Source: Geobacter sp. SVR
GTDB taxonomy: Bacteria; Desulfobacterota; Desulfuromonadia; Geobacterales; Pseudopelobacteraceae
NCBI RefSeq assembly: GCF_016865365.1
Contig: NZ_AP024469.1
Coordinates: forward strand, 2,448,501-2,512,500
Direction of reading: 5' to 3'
Length of the DNA stretch: 64,000 bases
The notes beneath the pieces were generated by a model. That model was not told the origin of the DNA, did not search any database, and saw only the letters and a program-made list of their open reading frames with translations. Shown piece by piece: positions 45,471 through 59,518 of the stretch; within the stretch, counting starts at the first letter, position 1; each line of letters begins with the position of its first letter. The position numbers were made by a program, and so were the translations under genes.

Positions 45471-46787
45471 ATGAAGTCAATAGTACCTGTCATGATTCTG
45501 GTCCTTGTGATCGTAGCCGCCATCCTGGGGTATGTCTGGGGCACGTCCGCCCCATCGATCGAACTGAAGCCGTCAGAAGGGGCGGTTTCCGTCACCACCC
45601 CCCTGACTCTGAGTTTCAAGGCGTCCCGGGGGAGCCTGAAACAGCTGGCCGTGACAGTTCTTCAGGGGGACAGGGCCGTGCCGGTGCTGCTGAAAAGCTA
45701 TGCCACCGGGACCCGCGAGAGCAGGGAAAGCCTCAATCTGGCACGTGGCGGTCTCAACGAAGGCCCCTTTACCCTGAAAATCGCCATCGGCGGATCGTTG
45801 TCAGGTTTCAGCGGCAGGAGCACAACCCGCACCTACACCATGACCCTGGACAACACGCCCCCGTCGATCTCGGTCCTGACAACGGCACATAACATCATCC
45901 GCGGCGGCTCGGGCCTGGTGGTGTACACGGTGAACGAAGAAACCCAGCGAACCGGGGTGGTCATTGCCGACCGTTTTTTCCCCGGATACCGCCAGGGGGG
46001 GGAGATGTATGCCTGCCTGTTTCCCTTCCCCTACGACCTGGAGCCGGACCGCTATGTACCCCGCGTGATCGCGGTCGACAAGGCCGGCAACGAACGCACC
46101 GCCGGCATCAACTACCACCTGATCATGAAGTCGTTCTCCACTGACCGCCTCAACCTGAGCGACTCGTTCCTCGAAAAGATCGCGGCCGAGTTCAAGAACA
46201 AGTTCCCCCAGGCCCTGACTCCTCTGGAGATATTCCAGAAGGCCAATGGCGACCTGCGCCGGCAGAACGTGGCCTCGCTCTATGACTTTGGCCGGCGCAC
46301 CTCCCCCACCCCCCTCTGGCAGGGAGTGTTCCTGCGCATGCCCAATGCCGCTCCGCTGGGGGGCTTTGCCCAGACACGCTTTTATCTCTACAAGGGACAG
46401 CAGGTGGATCGGCAGACCCATCTCGGGTTTGATCTGGCCTCGCTGGTGCATGCGCCGGTGCCGGCTGCCAACAGCGGCACGGTCGTGTTCGCCGGAGACC
46501 TGGGCATCTACGGCCAGTGCGTGATCATCGACCACGGTCTCGGCCTGCAGACCCTGTACGGCCACATGAGCCGCATGACGGTCAAGGCGGGGGACAAGGT
46601 GGAAAAAGGGGAGATCATCGGCAATACCGGGGCCACCGGCATGGCTGCCGGCGATCACCTGCATTTCGGCGTGACGGTTTCCGGACAGGAGGTCAATCCG
46701 GTCGAGTGGTGGGATGCTTCCTGGATCATGAACAACATTACCGGCAAGCTGGAGCAGACCAGGGGGCTTGAACCGAAGGCGAAATAA
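45471..46787 (+). CDS. M23 family metallopeptidase, membrane-anchored
   Basis: 438 aa. One N-terminal membrane anchor (about 5-23), a beta-sandwich region (about 30-130) and a long linker. The C-terminal LytM/M23 domain has THLGFDLAS, LYGHMSRM and HLHFGV, so the zinc residues are intact. Predicted periplasmic peptidoglycan hydrolase or activator. It differs from the shorter M23 protein at 12.3 kb in having no DUF4124 domain. Confidence 0.88.
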   Translation: MKSIVPVMILVLVIVAAILGYVWGTSAPSIELKPSEGAVSVTTPLTLSFKASRGSLKQLAVTVLQGDRAVPVLLKSYATGTRESRESLNLARGGLNEGPFTLKIAIGGSLSGFSGRSTTRTYTMTLDNTPPSISVLTTAHNIIRGGSGLVVYTVNEETQRTGVVIADRFFPGYRQGGEMYACLFPFPYDLEPDRYVPRVIAVDKAGNERTAGINYHLIMKSFSTDRLNLSDSFLEKIAAEFKNKFPQALTPLEIFQKANGDLRRQNVASLYDFGRRTSPTPLWQGVFLRMPNAAPLGGFAQTRFYLYKGQQVDRQTHLGFDLASLVHAPVPAANSGTVVFAGDLGIYGQCVIIDHGLGLQTLYGHMSRMTVKAGDKVEKGEIIGNTGATGMAAGDHLHFGVTVSGQEVNPVEWWDASWIMNNITGKLEQTRGLEPKAK

Positions 46788-47047
46788 CGCGCCACGTCTT
46801 ACCCCCCAGCTAAAATTGCTACCTGGGCATTATCCGGCCCAACCGCACCAGGAAGCTGGCCTTTTACACCATTCAGCGGCTGGTAGCCCTGTTTGGACAC
46901 CGGCTAGCTGACCGTGGCCGATGGGGAATATCGACGGAAGTGACGGCAGGCAGGCGGGGCGAGTCAGAATCTTCGAGATCCGCTGAGGAGGTGATCTATC
47001 AGAGGTTCAACTCTGAAAAAAAACAATGCGCACGCTCTCCCGAAAGT
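46788..47047 (+). other. Intergenic region with a possible gene remnant
   Basis: An open frame without a start codon (46814-47089) encodes a protein-like segment (IIRPNRTRKLAFYTIQRL, then VALFGHRLADRGRW) that I cannot assign. It then turns low-quality. It may be the decayed end of an old gene. No repeats or promoters were seen before 47048. Confidence 0.3.
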
Positions 47048-47090
47048 TGTGATCCTGATCACAGAATTGTGCCGCCCGGAACCCTATAGT
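47048..47090 (+). promoter_or_regulatory. CRP/FNR-type operator and class II promoter
   Basis: TGTGATCCTGATCACA (47048-47063) matches TGTGA-N6-TCACA exactly, with 7-bp perfect arms. A TATAGT -10 box is at 47085-47090, predicting a start near 47097, which puts the operator centre at about -41.5. That is the class II activation position. Candidate regulators are CRP, FNR or HcpR types. Confidence 0.65.
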
Positions 47091-47096
47091 AGCACT

Positions 47097-47197
47097 CACG
47101 ACACGACTACAACATCCGCCAGGACCCCGCGGTCTTTGGAAGACAGCCGGGTCGCCACGTTATCATCGGCATCGATATCGAGCGACCCGGTTTTTTT
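47097..47197 (+). ncRNA. Candidate ~100-nt small RNA or attenuated leader
   Basis: Defined by the predicted start near 47097 and a terminator ending at 47197. There is no convincing coding frame inside. It could be an independent regulatory RNA or a leader with attenuation for the small gene and penicillin-binding protein gene downstream. Confidence 0.4.
47147..47197 (+). terminator. Rho-independent terminator-like hairpin
   Basis: Stem ccgggtcgc (47147-47155) / gcgacccgg (47182-47190), 26-nt internal part with its own small fold, followed by seven T residues. Confidence 0.65.
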
Positions 47198-47221
47198 GCG
47201 GGCACGGCAGAAGGAATCATC

Positions 47222-47422
47222 ATGTGGGGAATGGGCATTGGCAGTATCCTGTTGTTGGCGGTTTCAGCGGCATTATCGTGCTGCGAGGTGGGCGCCTCCT
47301 CCGAGCGCAGCGCCGACCAGCCCGGCGCGAGCATTGCCACGGACGTCAGCAGCGGCAGCCGGCAGGGGAACGACGCTTTCGGCGTTTTACCGGCCAAACC
47401 CGCCACTGCCGGAATACGCTGA
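47222..47422 (+). CDS. Small hydrophobic-N-terminus protein, doubtful
   Basis: 66 aa with a good AAGGAA site 5 nt before the ATG. MWGMGIGSILLLAVSAALS forms a membrane or signal segment like that of small SHOCT-type proteins. The remainder is Ser/Ala/Gly-rich with no domain. It may be frameshifted or simply non-functional. It lies between the small terminated unit and the penicillin-binding protein gene. Confidence 0.35.
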   Translation: MWGMGIGSILLLAVSAALSCCEVGASSERSADQPGASIATDVSSGSRQGNDAFGVLPAKPATAGIR

Positions 47423-47509
47423 GCAACGGCTCACCGTGATAGCCGGCACCTCGCCGGGATATTGCCGCACTGCCGCTCGCCGGCATAAGAAACCATTTCG
47501 GGCCACCTC

Positions 47510-48814
47510 ATGAAAATCACCTTCCCGTCACGTCCGTCTCAGGCACGCCGCTTCCTGCCGGCAGTCTTCCGCCGGAACATCGTCATTGCAGGCTCGCTTG
47601 CACTGTTTATCGGCAGCGCACTGGCCTGGGGACACATCCCCTCATCCACCCCGTCGCCCAATCATGCCGCGCCGCAGCCTGCATTCGACTATTCCGCTGC
47701 CACCGGTCTCGGTCTTTTCCGCCAGATCTGCACCACCACCGCCATACCCACCTCAAGCAGCAGCGCCTACCAGCTCAGCGACGGGAACCTGGCGCACCTT
47801 TCCCTGGACCGGAGCCTGCAAACCGGCGTGCGGGCCTTTCTGGAACGGAAGAAAGTTCCCTATGCGGTCTTTGTTGCCATAGAACCGAAGACCGGCCGCG
47901 TGCTGGCCAATGTCTCCTATTCGGCACAGGATCATGGCTGGGAACCGCGCGCCGCCTTCACTGCCTATCCCATGGCGTCGCTCTTCAAACTGATCACGGC
48001 TGCGGCAGCCTTCGAATCCGGTGCGGCAACGGCGCAGACATCACTGCATTTCCGCGGCGCCCCCTGTTCGGAAAGTCCCGGGCTCTGGGGCAAGCCGGGC
48101 AGGTCGCGGGATGCCAGCATGCCGCTCTCCAATGCCATGGCCCACTCCGTCAATCCCGCTTTCGGCCGGCTGGCCGGGGACAAGCTCGGCAAGCCGCTGT
48201 TAGTAAACACAGCCCAGCGCTTCGGCCTGGGGTGCGATATCTACGGCAGCCGGGAGATCGCCAGCGGCACGCTCACCTCTCCCGATACCATTGGTGAGCT
48301 GATGAGAATGGCTGCCGGCCTGGACCATGGCGTCAGGACCTCCCCCTTTCACGCCGCCATGCTGCTGGCCGCCATTGCAAACGGCGGCGTCATGCCGGTG
48401 CCCTCGTTCGTCGATGCCGTCGCCGATCCGGCCGGCACGCATCTGTACAGTTTCCGGGCCGCGCCGCTCGCCACCGTCACATCCCCTGCCGCAGCCGGTG
48501 AGCTGATCCGCTCCATGTCCGAAACCGTCATCACCGGCACGGCCCGCCGGGCCTTCAATGACCGGTCGGGGCACCGCTTCGGCAGCGAACTGAAGGTGGC
48601 CGGGAAAACCGGCTCCATCTGCGGAACCGCCCCGAAAGGCTATTATAACTGGTTTGCCGGACTCGCTCCGGCCGACAACCCGAAAATTGCCTTTGCGGCG
48701 CTGGTGATCAACAACGGCCGCATCCGGCTGCGCGCTCCCGCCCTCGGGCGTGCCGCACTGGATATATTTTTCTCCGAAAATCTGCTACAGTTGGCCGGCA
48801 CGCAGCAAAAATAA
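47510..48814 (+). CDS. Penicillin-binding protein, transpeptidase domain
   Basis: 434 aa. One N-terminal membrane anchor (about 22-42). The transpeptidase domain covers about 90-430 with SxxK (SLFK), SxN (SVN) and KTG (KTGS) motifs in order. There is no glycosyltransferase or dimerisation domain, so it is shorter than FtsI or PBP2 and resembles stand-alone D,D-transpeptidase proteins. Neighbouring NodB deacetylase and M23 peptidase suggest a cell-wall group. Confidence 0.85.
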   Translation: MKITFPSRPSQARRFLPAVFRRNIVIAGSLALFIGSALAWGHIPSSTPSPNHAAPQPAFDYSAATGLGLFRQICTTTAIPTSSSSAYQLSDGNLAHLSLDRSLQTGVRAFLERKKVPYAVFVAIEPKTGRVLANVSYSAQDHGWEPRAAFTAYPMASLFKLITAAAAFESGAATAQTSLHFRGAPCSESPGLWGKPGRSRDASMPLSNAMAHSVNPAFGRLAGDKLGKPLLVNTAQRFGLGCDIYGSREIASGTLTSPDTIGELMRMAAGLDHGVRTSPFHAAMLLAAIANGGVMPVPSFVDAVADPAGTHLYSFRAAPLATVTSPAAAGELIRSMSETVITGTARRAFNDRSGHRFGSELKVAGKTGSICGTAPKGYYNWFAGLAPADNPKIAFAALVINNGRIRLRAPALGRAALDIFFSENLLQLAGTQQK

Positions 48815-48894
48815 CCTCACGCAAAGAAGCATGCGGGTTCCCCAGGGGGCAATCATGTCGATCTGCAACAAAACACAGGAAAGGATTCATCCGA

Positions 48895-49719
48895 ATGTCC
48901 GTACGTCTGCTGTTGGTTCTCCTCTCTCTCCTCGTCTGCACTGTTTCCGTCCAGGCCGCACCTCCCCAGTCTAAAAACAATCCCCCAGCCGCCGCCAGTA
49001 CGGGTGTGGACGTGCCGATCCTGCTGTACCATCGCATTGGTCCCACCGTGGCCGACGGCATGACCATCAAGACCAGCCTGTTCGAAGAACACCTGAAGTA
49101 TCTCAGGGACAACGGCTATACCGTGATCCCCCTGCGGCACCTGATCGACTACTACCAGAAAAAAGGACCTGCGCCGGCCCCGAAATCGGTTGTAATCGTC
49201 GAGGACGATGCTCACAAGTCGGTCTACAGCGACATGTTTCCGCTGGTCAAAAAATACAAGGTGCCGGTCACGGTATTCGTCTATCCTTCTGCCGTCTCCA
49301 ATGCCAAGTACGCCCTGACCTGGGATCAGATCAGGGAACTGAAGAAAAGCGGGCTGTTCGACTTCCAGTCGCACACCTACTGGCATCCCAACTTCAAGAA
49401 GGACCGCAGAAAGATGAGCCCGGCGGAATTCGAGAAATCGGTCACCATGCAGCTTGCCAAATCAAAGGCCAGGATCGAGAAGGAGGTCGGCGGCACGGTG
49501 GACATGCTGGCTTGGCCGTTCGGCATCTACGACGATTACCTGCTGAAAAAGGCTGCCGAGGCCGGTTACGTCACCACCTTCACGATCGAGGCCCGCAATG
49601 CCACTGCTTCGGAAAAGCTCAACAAGCTGCCGCGCTACCTGCTGATCAACTCCGATCAGGGCAAGGCCTTTACCCAGATCCTGAGCGGTTCGGCCGGCAA
49701 GCGCAACATCGTCTTCTGA
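48895..49719 (+). CDS. Polysaccharide deacetylase family protein
   Basis: 274 aa. Signal peptide about 1-22 (ending VQAAP). NodB-type domain from about 39 on: VPILLYHRI, then the metal/catalytic motif, here VIVEDDAHKS where most members have TFDDG, then SHTYWHP with the two zinc histidines and LAWPFGIYDD. The altered first motif keeps two Asp residues, so activity is possible but not assured. Likely acts on an exopolysaccharide or peptidoglycan in the periplasm. Confidence 0.85.
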   Translation: MSVRLLLVLLSLLVCTVSVQAAPPQSKNNPPAAASTGVDVPILLYHRIGPTVADGMTIKTSLFEEHLKYLRDNGYTVIPLRHLIDYYQKKGPAPAPKSVVIVEDDAHKSVYSDMFPLVKKYKVPVTVFVYPSAVSNAKYALTWDQIRELKKSGLFDFQSHTYWHPNFKKDRRKMSPAEFEKSVTMQLAKSKARIEKEVGGTVDMLAWPFGIYDDYLLKKAAEAGYVTTFTIEARNATASEKLNKLPRYLLINSDQGKAFTQILSGSAGKRNIVF

Positions 49720-49747
49720 CGCACCGGACTTCAACGACCCTGTCGTA

Positions 49748-49785
49748 AAAAAGACCGGCTCCCCGAATAGGGAGCCGGTCTTTTT
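49748..49785. terminator. Bidirectional terminator
   Basis: Perfect 16-bp stem (aaaaagaccggctccc and complement) with loop cgaata, between the deacetylase gene and the minus-strand membrane protein gene. Confidence 0.88.
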
Positions 49786-49806
49786 GCATCTGTCGGACCC
49801 GGTCGT

Positions 49807-50169
49807 CTAGCTGCCGCGGATGGACAACCTTCTGCCGCAAAAGATGTCGAGGGCGGTCACCCCCGCCACGGCAGCCGCCGCCAGGGCGGCATTCCTGCGT
49901 TTTTTCCTCGTGGCCGTGCCTGCAATGCCGATGGTCGCCAGATCAACCACATCTCCTGCCACCCGCGCCCAGAGCCAGGGGGATTTCTTCCTGAGCGTCA
50001 GGATGCCGGCCCCGGTCGCCATTTCCCTGATGCCGAAGATCCGGAAGATCCCGCACTGTTTTCTTTTCATGCCCAATGTCTTCGCGATCCGGTGAGGGGC
50101 CAGCAGTTCCGCCATGCCCAGGCCTATGCTGAAAAGTCCCAGGCCGAGTGCCAGTTTCCGCTCCTTCAT
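49807..50169 (-). CDS. Small membrane protein of unknown function
   Basis: 120 aa with a strong GGAGGA site. Hydrophobic segments at about 6-24, 50-75 and 90-110, separated by basic stretches (GMKRKQCG, TRKKRRNA). Sequence IGLGMAELLAPHRIAKTLG resembles small proteins often annotated near cyclase/dehydrase (SRPBCC) genes. No function assigned. Follows the R3H-ATPase gene by 77 bp. Confidence 0.75.
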   Translation of the reverse strand: MKERKLALGLGLFSIGLGMAELLAPHRIAKTLGMKRKQCGIFRIFGIREMATGAGILTLRKKSPWLWARVAGDVVDLATIGIAGTATRKKRRNAALAAAAVAGVTALDIFCGRRLSIRGS

Positions 50170-50246
50170 GGTGTCCTCCTCCGGTAGATTATGGTGCTTA
50201 TGAAAGTATACCCCGGATCCCCTGATGGAACAGCAGCGGTATTTTT

Positions 50247-56013
<5,767 letters not shown>

Positions 56014-56149
56014 CGGGGTGCTCGGCGCGGTTTTTACTGGCAGGAATCTTCATTGAGCAGGTATAATCCGCACTAAAAGGATGCGGATGCTCCCCTATTC
56101 CTGCATCTGCGCTGAGCAATGATCCTGCACTGTCAAGGAGGCCGTCACC

Positions 56150-57211
56150 ATGAGCACACTCTTCACCCCGTTCGAGCTGAGGTCCGTCACCTTCCGCAAC
56201 CGGATTTTTGTTTCCCCCATGTGTCAATACTCCAGCCGCGACGGTTTCCCGACCGACTGGCATCTTGTCCATCTCGGCAGCCGCGCGGTCGGCGGCGCCG
56301 GGCTGGTCATGGTCGAGGCGACCGCCGTAAGCCCTGAAGGGCGCATCAGTCCGGACGACAGCGGCATCTGGAGCAACTCCCACGCCGACGCCTTCGTGCC
56401 CATCACCCGCTTCATACAAGAGCATGGCGCCGTACCCGGCATCCAGCTCGCCCATGCCGGCCGCAAGGGTTCATGCTCGCTGCCCTGGCTCGGCGGCGGT
56501 CCACTGGGGCCGGAAGCATGCGGCTGGCAGCCGCTGGGACCGAGTGCCGAACCGTTCGACGAAGGGCATCCGGTGCCGCGCGCCCTGACGCTGGAGGAGA
56601 TGGACGAGGTGGAAGCCCAGTTCCGCGCCGCCACCAGCCGGGCCCATGCCGCCGGATTCCAGGTGGTTGAAGTCCATATGGCGCATGGCTACCTGTTACA
56701 TGAATTTCTGTCGCCGCTGGCGAACCAGCGGGAGGACGAATACGGCGGCAGCCTGGAAAACCGGCTCCGCTTCCCTTTACGGGTGGCACAAGCGGTGCGT
56801 GAGGAATGGCCGGCTAATCTGCCGCTGTTTGTCCGCATCTCGGCCACTGATTGGGTAGAGGGGGGCTGGGACATCGACCAGTCGGTGGAATTGTCCCGCA
56901 GGCTGAAAGAGATCGGCGTGGATCTGATCGACTGTTCTTCCGGATTCGTGGTGCCGAACGAGCCGGTGCCCTTTGGGCCAGGCTTCCAGGTACCCTTTGC
57001 CGCCCGGATCAGGACAGAAACCGGGCTTGCCAGCGGCGCGGTCGGCTGCATCACGGAACCGGCCCAGGCGGAGCAGATCATTGCCACCGGCCAGGCCGAC
57101 GTGGTGCTACTGGCGCGCCAGATGCTGAACGATCCCTACTGGCCGCTCCACGCGGCCAGGACTCTCCGTGCGGATGTCGCCTGGCCGAACCAGTATTTGC
57201 GGGCCGGATAG
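56150..57211 (+). CDS. NADH:flavin oxidoreductase, Old Yellow Enzyme (YqjM class)
   Basis: 353 aa FMN TIM-barrel. Thermophilic-like/YqjM features are SPMCQYSS with Cys25 and Tyr27, QLAHAGRKGS, and the substrate-binding histidines in VHMAHGYLLHEF. C-terminal phosphate-binding GAVGCITEPAQAE and DVVLLARQMLNDPYWP. It reduces activated C=C bonds or nitro-compounds with NAD(P)H. Physiological substrate unknown. Confidence 0.92.
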   Translation: MSTLFTPFELRSVTFRNRIFVSPMCQYSSRDGFPTDWHLVHLGSRAVGGAGLVMVEATAVSPEGRISPDDSGIWSNSHADAFVPITRFIQEHGAVPGIQLAHAGRKGSCSLPWLGGGPLGPEACGWQPLGPSAEPFDEGHPVPRALTLEEMDEVEAQFRAATSRAHAAGFQVVEVHMAHGYLLHEFLSPLANQREDEYGGSLENRLRFPLRVAQAVREEWPANLPLFVRISATDWVEGGWDIDQSVELSRRLKEIGVDLIDCSSGFVVPNEPVPFGPGFQVPFAARIRTETGLASGAVGCITEPAQAEQIIATGQADVVLLARQMLNDPYWPLHAARTLRADVAWPNQYLRAG

Positions 57212-57328
57212 ACGGCATTCGTCATGGCATCGTTGTTCGGCGTTCACACAGAGAACGCTGCCAGACCGGATTAAGACCATATTTTTTCAGTACCTCCGGC
57301 ACGGCAGGCGTTCGGAAAGGAGGACACC

Positions 57329-57586
57329 ATGAAAAAGGTCAAAATAAAAATTCCCCAACTGGCAATGATTGCAGGTACCCGCGTCTTGCTCGGCAGTGGT
57401 CTGGGATTGCTGCTGGCCGACAGGCTGGAGAAAAAACAGCGCACATGCACCGGGTGGACGCTGTTGGGGGTCGGCATCGCGAGCACCATTCCGCTGGGAA
57501 TGATGGTCCTTTGCAAAAAATCCCGCTTCAGCCGGTTTTTGCAGTACCGTCCCAAGTTTGATTTTCTGAAAGTTGCAGGATTATAA
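57329..57586 (+). CDS. Small membrane protein of unknown function
   Basis: 85 aa with a strong AAAGGAGG site. Two hydrophobic segments (about 11-29 and 43-62) with a basic loop (RLEKKQRTC) and basic C-terminus, suggesting a hairpin membrane protein with both ends in the cytoplasm. No family recognised. Last gene before the tRNA and prophage boundary. Confidence 0.7.
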   Translation: MKKVKIKIPQLAMIAGTRVLLGSGLGLLLADRLEKKQRTCTGWTLLGVGIASTIPLGMMVLCKKSRFSRFLQYRPKFDFLKVAGL

Positions 57587-57662
57587 GGCGGCTCCGAAGC
57601 ACGCAAGAGTCCTGCATATGCCGTGCAGCAGCATGTATATGAGCGGCAGCTCGCCTTTCCAG

Positions 57663-57693
57663 TTGACAAACCGCTCATCTCTTGGCATATATA
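57663..57693 (+). promoter_or_regulatory. Promoter of tRNA-Gly
   Basis: TTGACA at 57663-57668 with catata at 17 bp or tatata at 19 bp spacing, just upstream of the mature tRNA at 57704. Confidence 0.6.
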
Positions 57694-57703
57694 CAGGCTC
57701 ATT

Positions 57704-57778
<75 letters not shown>

Positions 57779-57788
57779 AAGAAATCAC

Positions 57789-57819
57789 GGGGTTAGGTCA
57801 AAAGGCCTAACCCCTTTTT
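57789..57819 (+). terminator. Terminator after tRNA-Gly
   Basis: Stem ggggttagg / cctaacccc with an 8-nt loop, followed by five T residues. Confidence 0.85.
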
Positions 57820-57823
57820 CTTT

Positions 57824-57860
57824 TTGAGTACCGATTTGAGTACCGGAATTTTGAGTACCG
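57824..57860. repeat. Three direct copies of ttgagtaccg
   Basis: Copies at 57824-57833, 57836-57845 and 57851-57860, identical over 10 bp, spaced 12 and 15 bp apart, right after the tRNA terminator. They look like recombinase arm sites or att-region repeats. Confidence 0.6.
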
Positions 57861-57924
57861 TTTTCGTTGTCATAGTGCAGTTTTTGGGGAATTGAAGAAA
57901 AATGGGGAGCAAGGCGCTCCACAT

Positions 57925-58860
57925 TTAGAAAAGGTGGGGTAATTTATGCGAAAGGAGATCGTTCTCCTTGGATCTGGTAACGTGTCCGGCTATGCTTTCG
58001 TGGTGGAATCTTTCCACGAGGTAGATCAATCCGTTGCTTGATGCACCTACGTATGGATTGCCGATCTGTAGGGCCCATCAGTGAATACCAGCTTCCCCTT
58101 CGCTTGCGCGGGTGACGATAATTTTGACTTTGTGAGGCGTCGGGTTCTGTGTCTCGTCCACGCCCGGGTACTGATTGGGTATCAACCTACCGCAGATACA
58201 CTGAAGAGGTTCAACATCCATGATCTCGGCGTTCACCAATTCAAGGTGTCCCTAGCTCATGCCTCCCTGCTCTTTTTCTTGCTGAGCCAGGAAAGCCCCC
58301 CCCTCTCTGCCTTGGATAGCCCTTTAGGCGTATTATCTTGGGTGTGACATAACCTGCCATCAGGTACTCTCGATGTTGTCGTAGATAGGCTGCATGTACG
58401 GGGCCAGCTTTTCGTCTATGTCGCCTCGATGTCCTTACTCCATCGCACAACGCTGTTCATCGTTCCTCGGAGATAGCTATCAGAACTCTAAATTTGCCCT
58501 CAGAACCACGAAGCCACCCACGCCCTTGATAACTCCAGAAAGGTCACCATTAGAGGAACAATAGACCGTCATAAACTCGTGGGCGGACATGTCGTTCTGT
58601 GTGGGATGTACCTATCAGCAGGTGCTGCAGATTCCGGGGTACAGATCCTCTAATTCGATCCTGACATTTTCGTAAGTTCGGCGTCCAGAGCGAGTATGTT
58701 CGCTTGATACGCACACTGGTATCCTGGGATACCAGGACGTTTTTTGCGCCGATACTCTTCTTGCAGTAGAGAGCGGTGGCAATATTCTATTGTCGTCTAC
58801 TTCCGGTTGCAGGAGTTTTATTACCTTATATGAGCAAGAGGCTATCAACAGCATTGTTTA
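57925..58860 (-). pseudogene. Frameshifted phage-type gene remnant(s)
   Basis: Protein-like sequence is recoverable only in pieces on the minus strand. One piece, 58252 down to 57925, is about 107 sense codons (GRLIPNQYPGVDETQNPTPH, later KVKIIVTRASEGEAGIH, then GNPYVGASSNGLIYLVERF) interrupted by one TGA at 58080-58078. Upstream pieces in shifted frames include DIDEKLAPYMQPIYDNIEST (about 58,425-58,360). No family recognised. Indels and stops make a working product unlikely. Confidence 0.5.
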
Positions 58861-58900
58861 CCACTTAATAGAGCCTTGCTTTCTTAAATCATCTACAATA

Positions 58901-58944
58901 TGAGATAAGTATCTCACACAACACTTAACTATATATGAATAGTT
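58901..58944. promoter_or_regulatory. Two palindromes, candidate phage operators
   Basis: tgagataagtatctca (58901-58916; 7-bp arms, 2-bp centre) and aactat-N6-atagtt (58927-58944). They lie upstream of the promoter for the regulator-like gene and suit a repressor-controlled switch region. Confidence 0.45.
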
Positions 58945-59004
58945 GATATTATCAGTTGACTCATCACAATCTTTATGTGCTATGTAAACTTTACAAATAG
59001 ATAA

Positions 59005-59035
59005 TTGACAAATACTAGTTTTATGATAATATACT
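59005..59035 (+). promoter_or_regulatory. Promoter of the phage regulator-like gene
   Basis: Perfect TTGACA at 59005-59010. Candidate -10 boxes are taatat (16 bp), aatata (17 bp) or tatact (19 bp). It lies about 35 bp before the ATG at 59069. Confidence 0.55.
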
Positions 59036-59068
59036 ATTTTTAATTATTGTTTTATGCGAGGCTAGCTA

Positions 59069-59518
59069 ATGCAACAGATAACACCTGAAAAAGTAAAGCG
59101 TGATAATTCCAATATTCGTAAATACTCGGATACTTTTTGGCGTGAACTGAGAAAGCTTAACAAGCTTAATCGCAAAACGATCAATCCTGATCCTTACACT
59201 AACGAGATGATGTCAGAGATCATGCGCTTATCCATGAACCCCAATTCTGACTTCAATATTGACGTAGGCAACTTCGTAGAGAAAAAGCTGTCTGAGCGGG
59301 AAGCGTTCATCTTCAAGATGTTTCTGTACGGTGGCAACATTAAGCAGCAGGACATTGCCAATAGCTGGATAGGCACGCAGAAGGACTGCGATGGAAATCT
59401 GAAGAGCGTCAGCCAATCTCTAGTCAACATAGAGCTAAAACGAATCTTGAAGATGTTCAAAGAATATTACTATGACGGGGAAAAAAGATGTGCTGGAAAC
59501 TGTAACGGGAACAGATGA
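59069..59518 (+). CDS. Phage-type regulator, sigma-region-4/ArpU-like
   Basis: 149 aa, intact, with a GAGG site. The C-terminal half (LSEREAFIFKMFLYGGNIKQ, then IANSWIGT and VSQSLVNIELKRILKMFKE) has the pattern of a sigma region 4-like helix-turn-helix used by phage late regulators. It sits just before terminase-like sequence, the usual place for such a regulator. A small terminase subunit is an alternative. It overlaps the start of the next (broken) gene by 47 bp. Confidence 0.6.
   Translation: MQQITPEKVKRDNSNIRKYSDTFWRELRKLNKLNRKTINPDPYTNEMMSEIMRLSMNPNSDFNIDVGNFVEKKLSEREAFIFKMFLYGGNIKQQDIANSWIGTQKDCDGNLKSVSQSLVNIELKRILKMFKEYYYDGEKRCAGNCNGNR

Noticed and set aside
46814-47089. Transposase fragment between the M23 peptidase and PBP genes
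   Set aside because: The segment is protein-like but shows no transposase motif, terminal inverted repeats or target duplication.
47107-47406. Minus-strand 99-codon frame opposite the small gene at 47.2 kb
   Set aside because: No ribosome-binding site; it runs through the terminator hairpin and has no domain.
58081-58347. Plus-strand 88-codon frame in the prophage
   Set aside because: It is opposite a better protein-like minus-strand frame and has a composition unlike a real gene.
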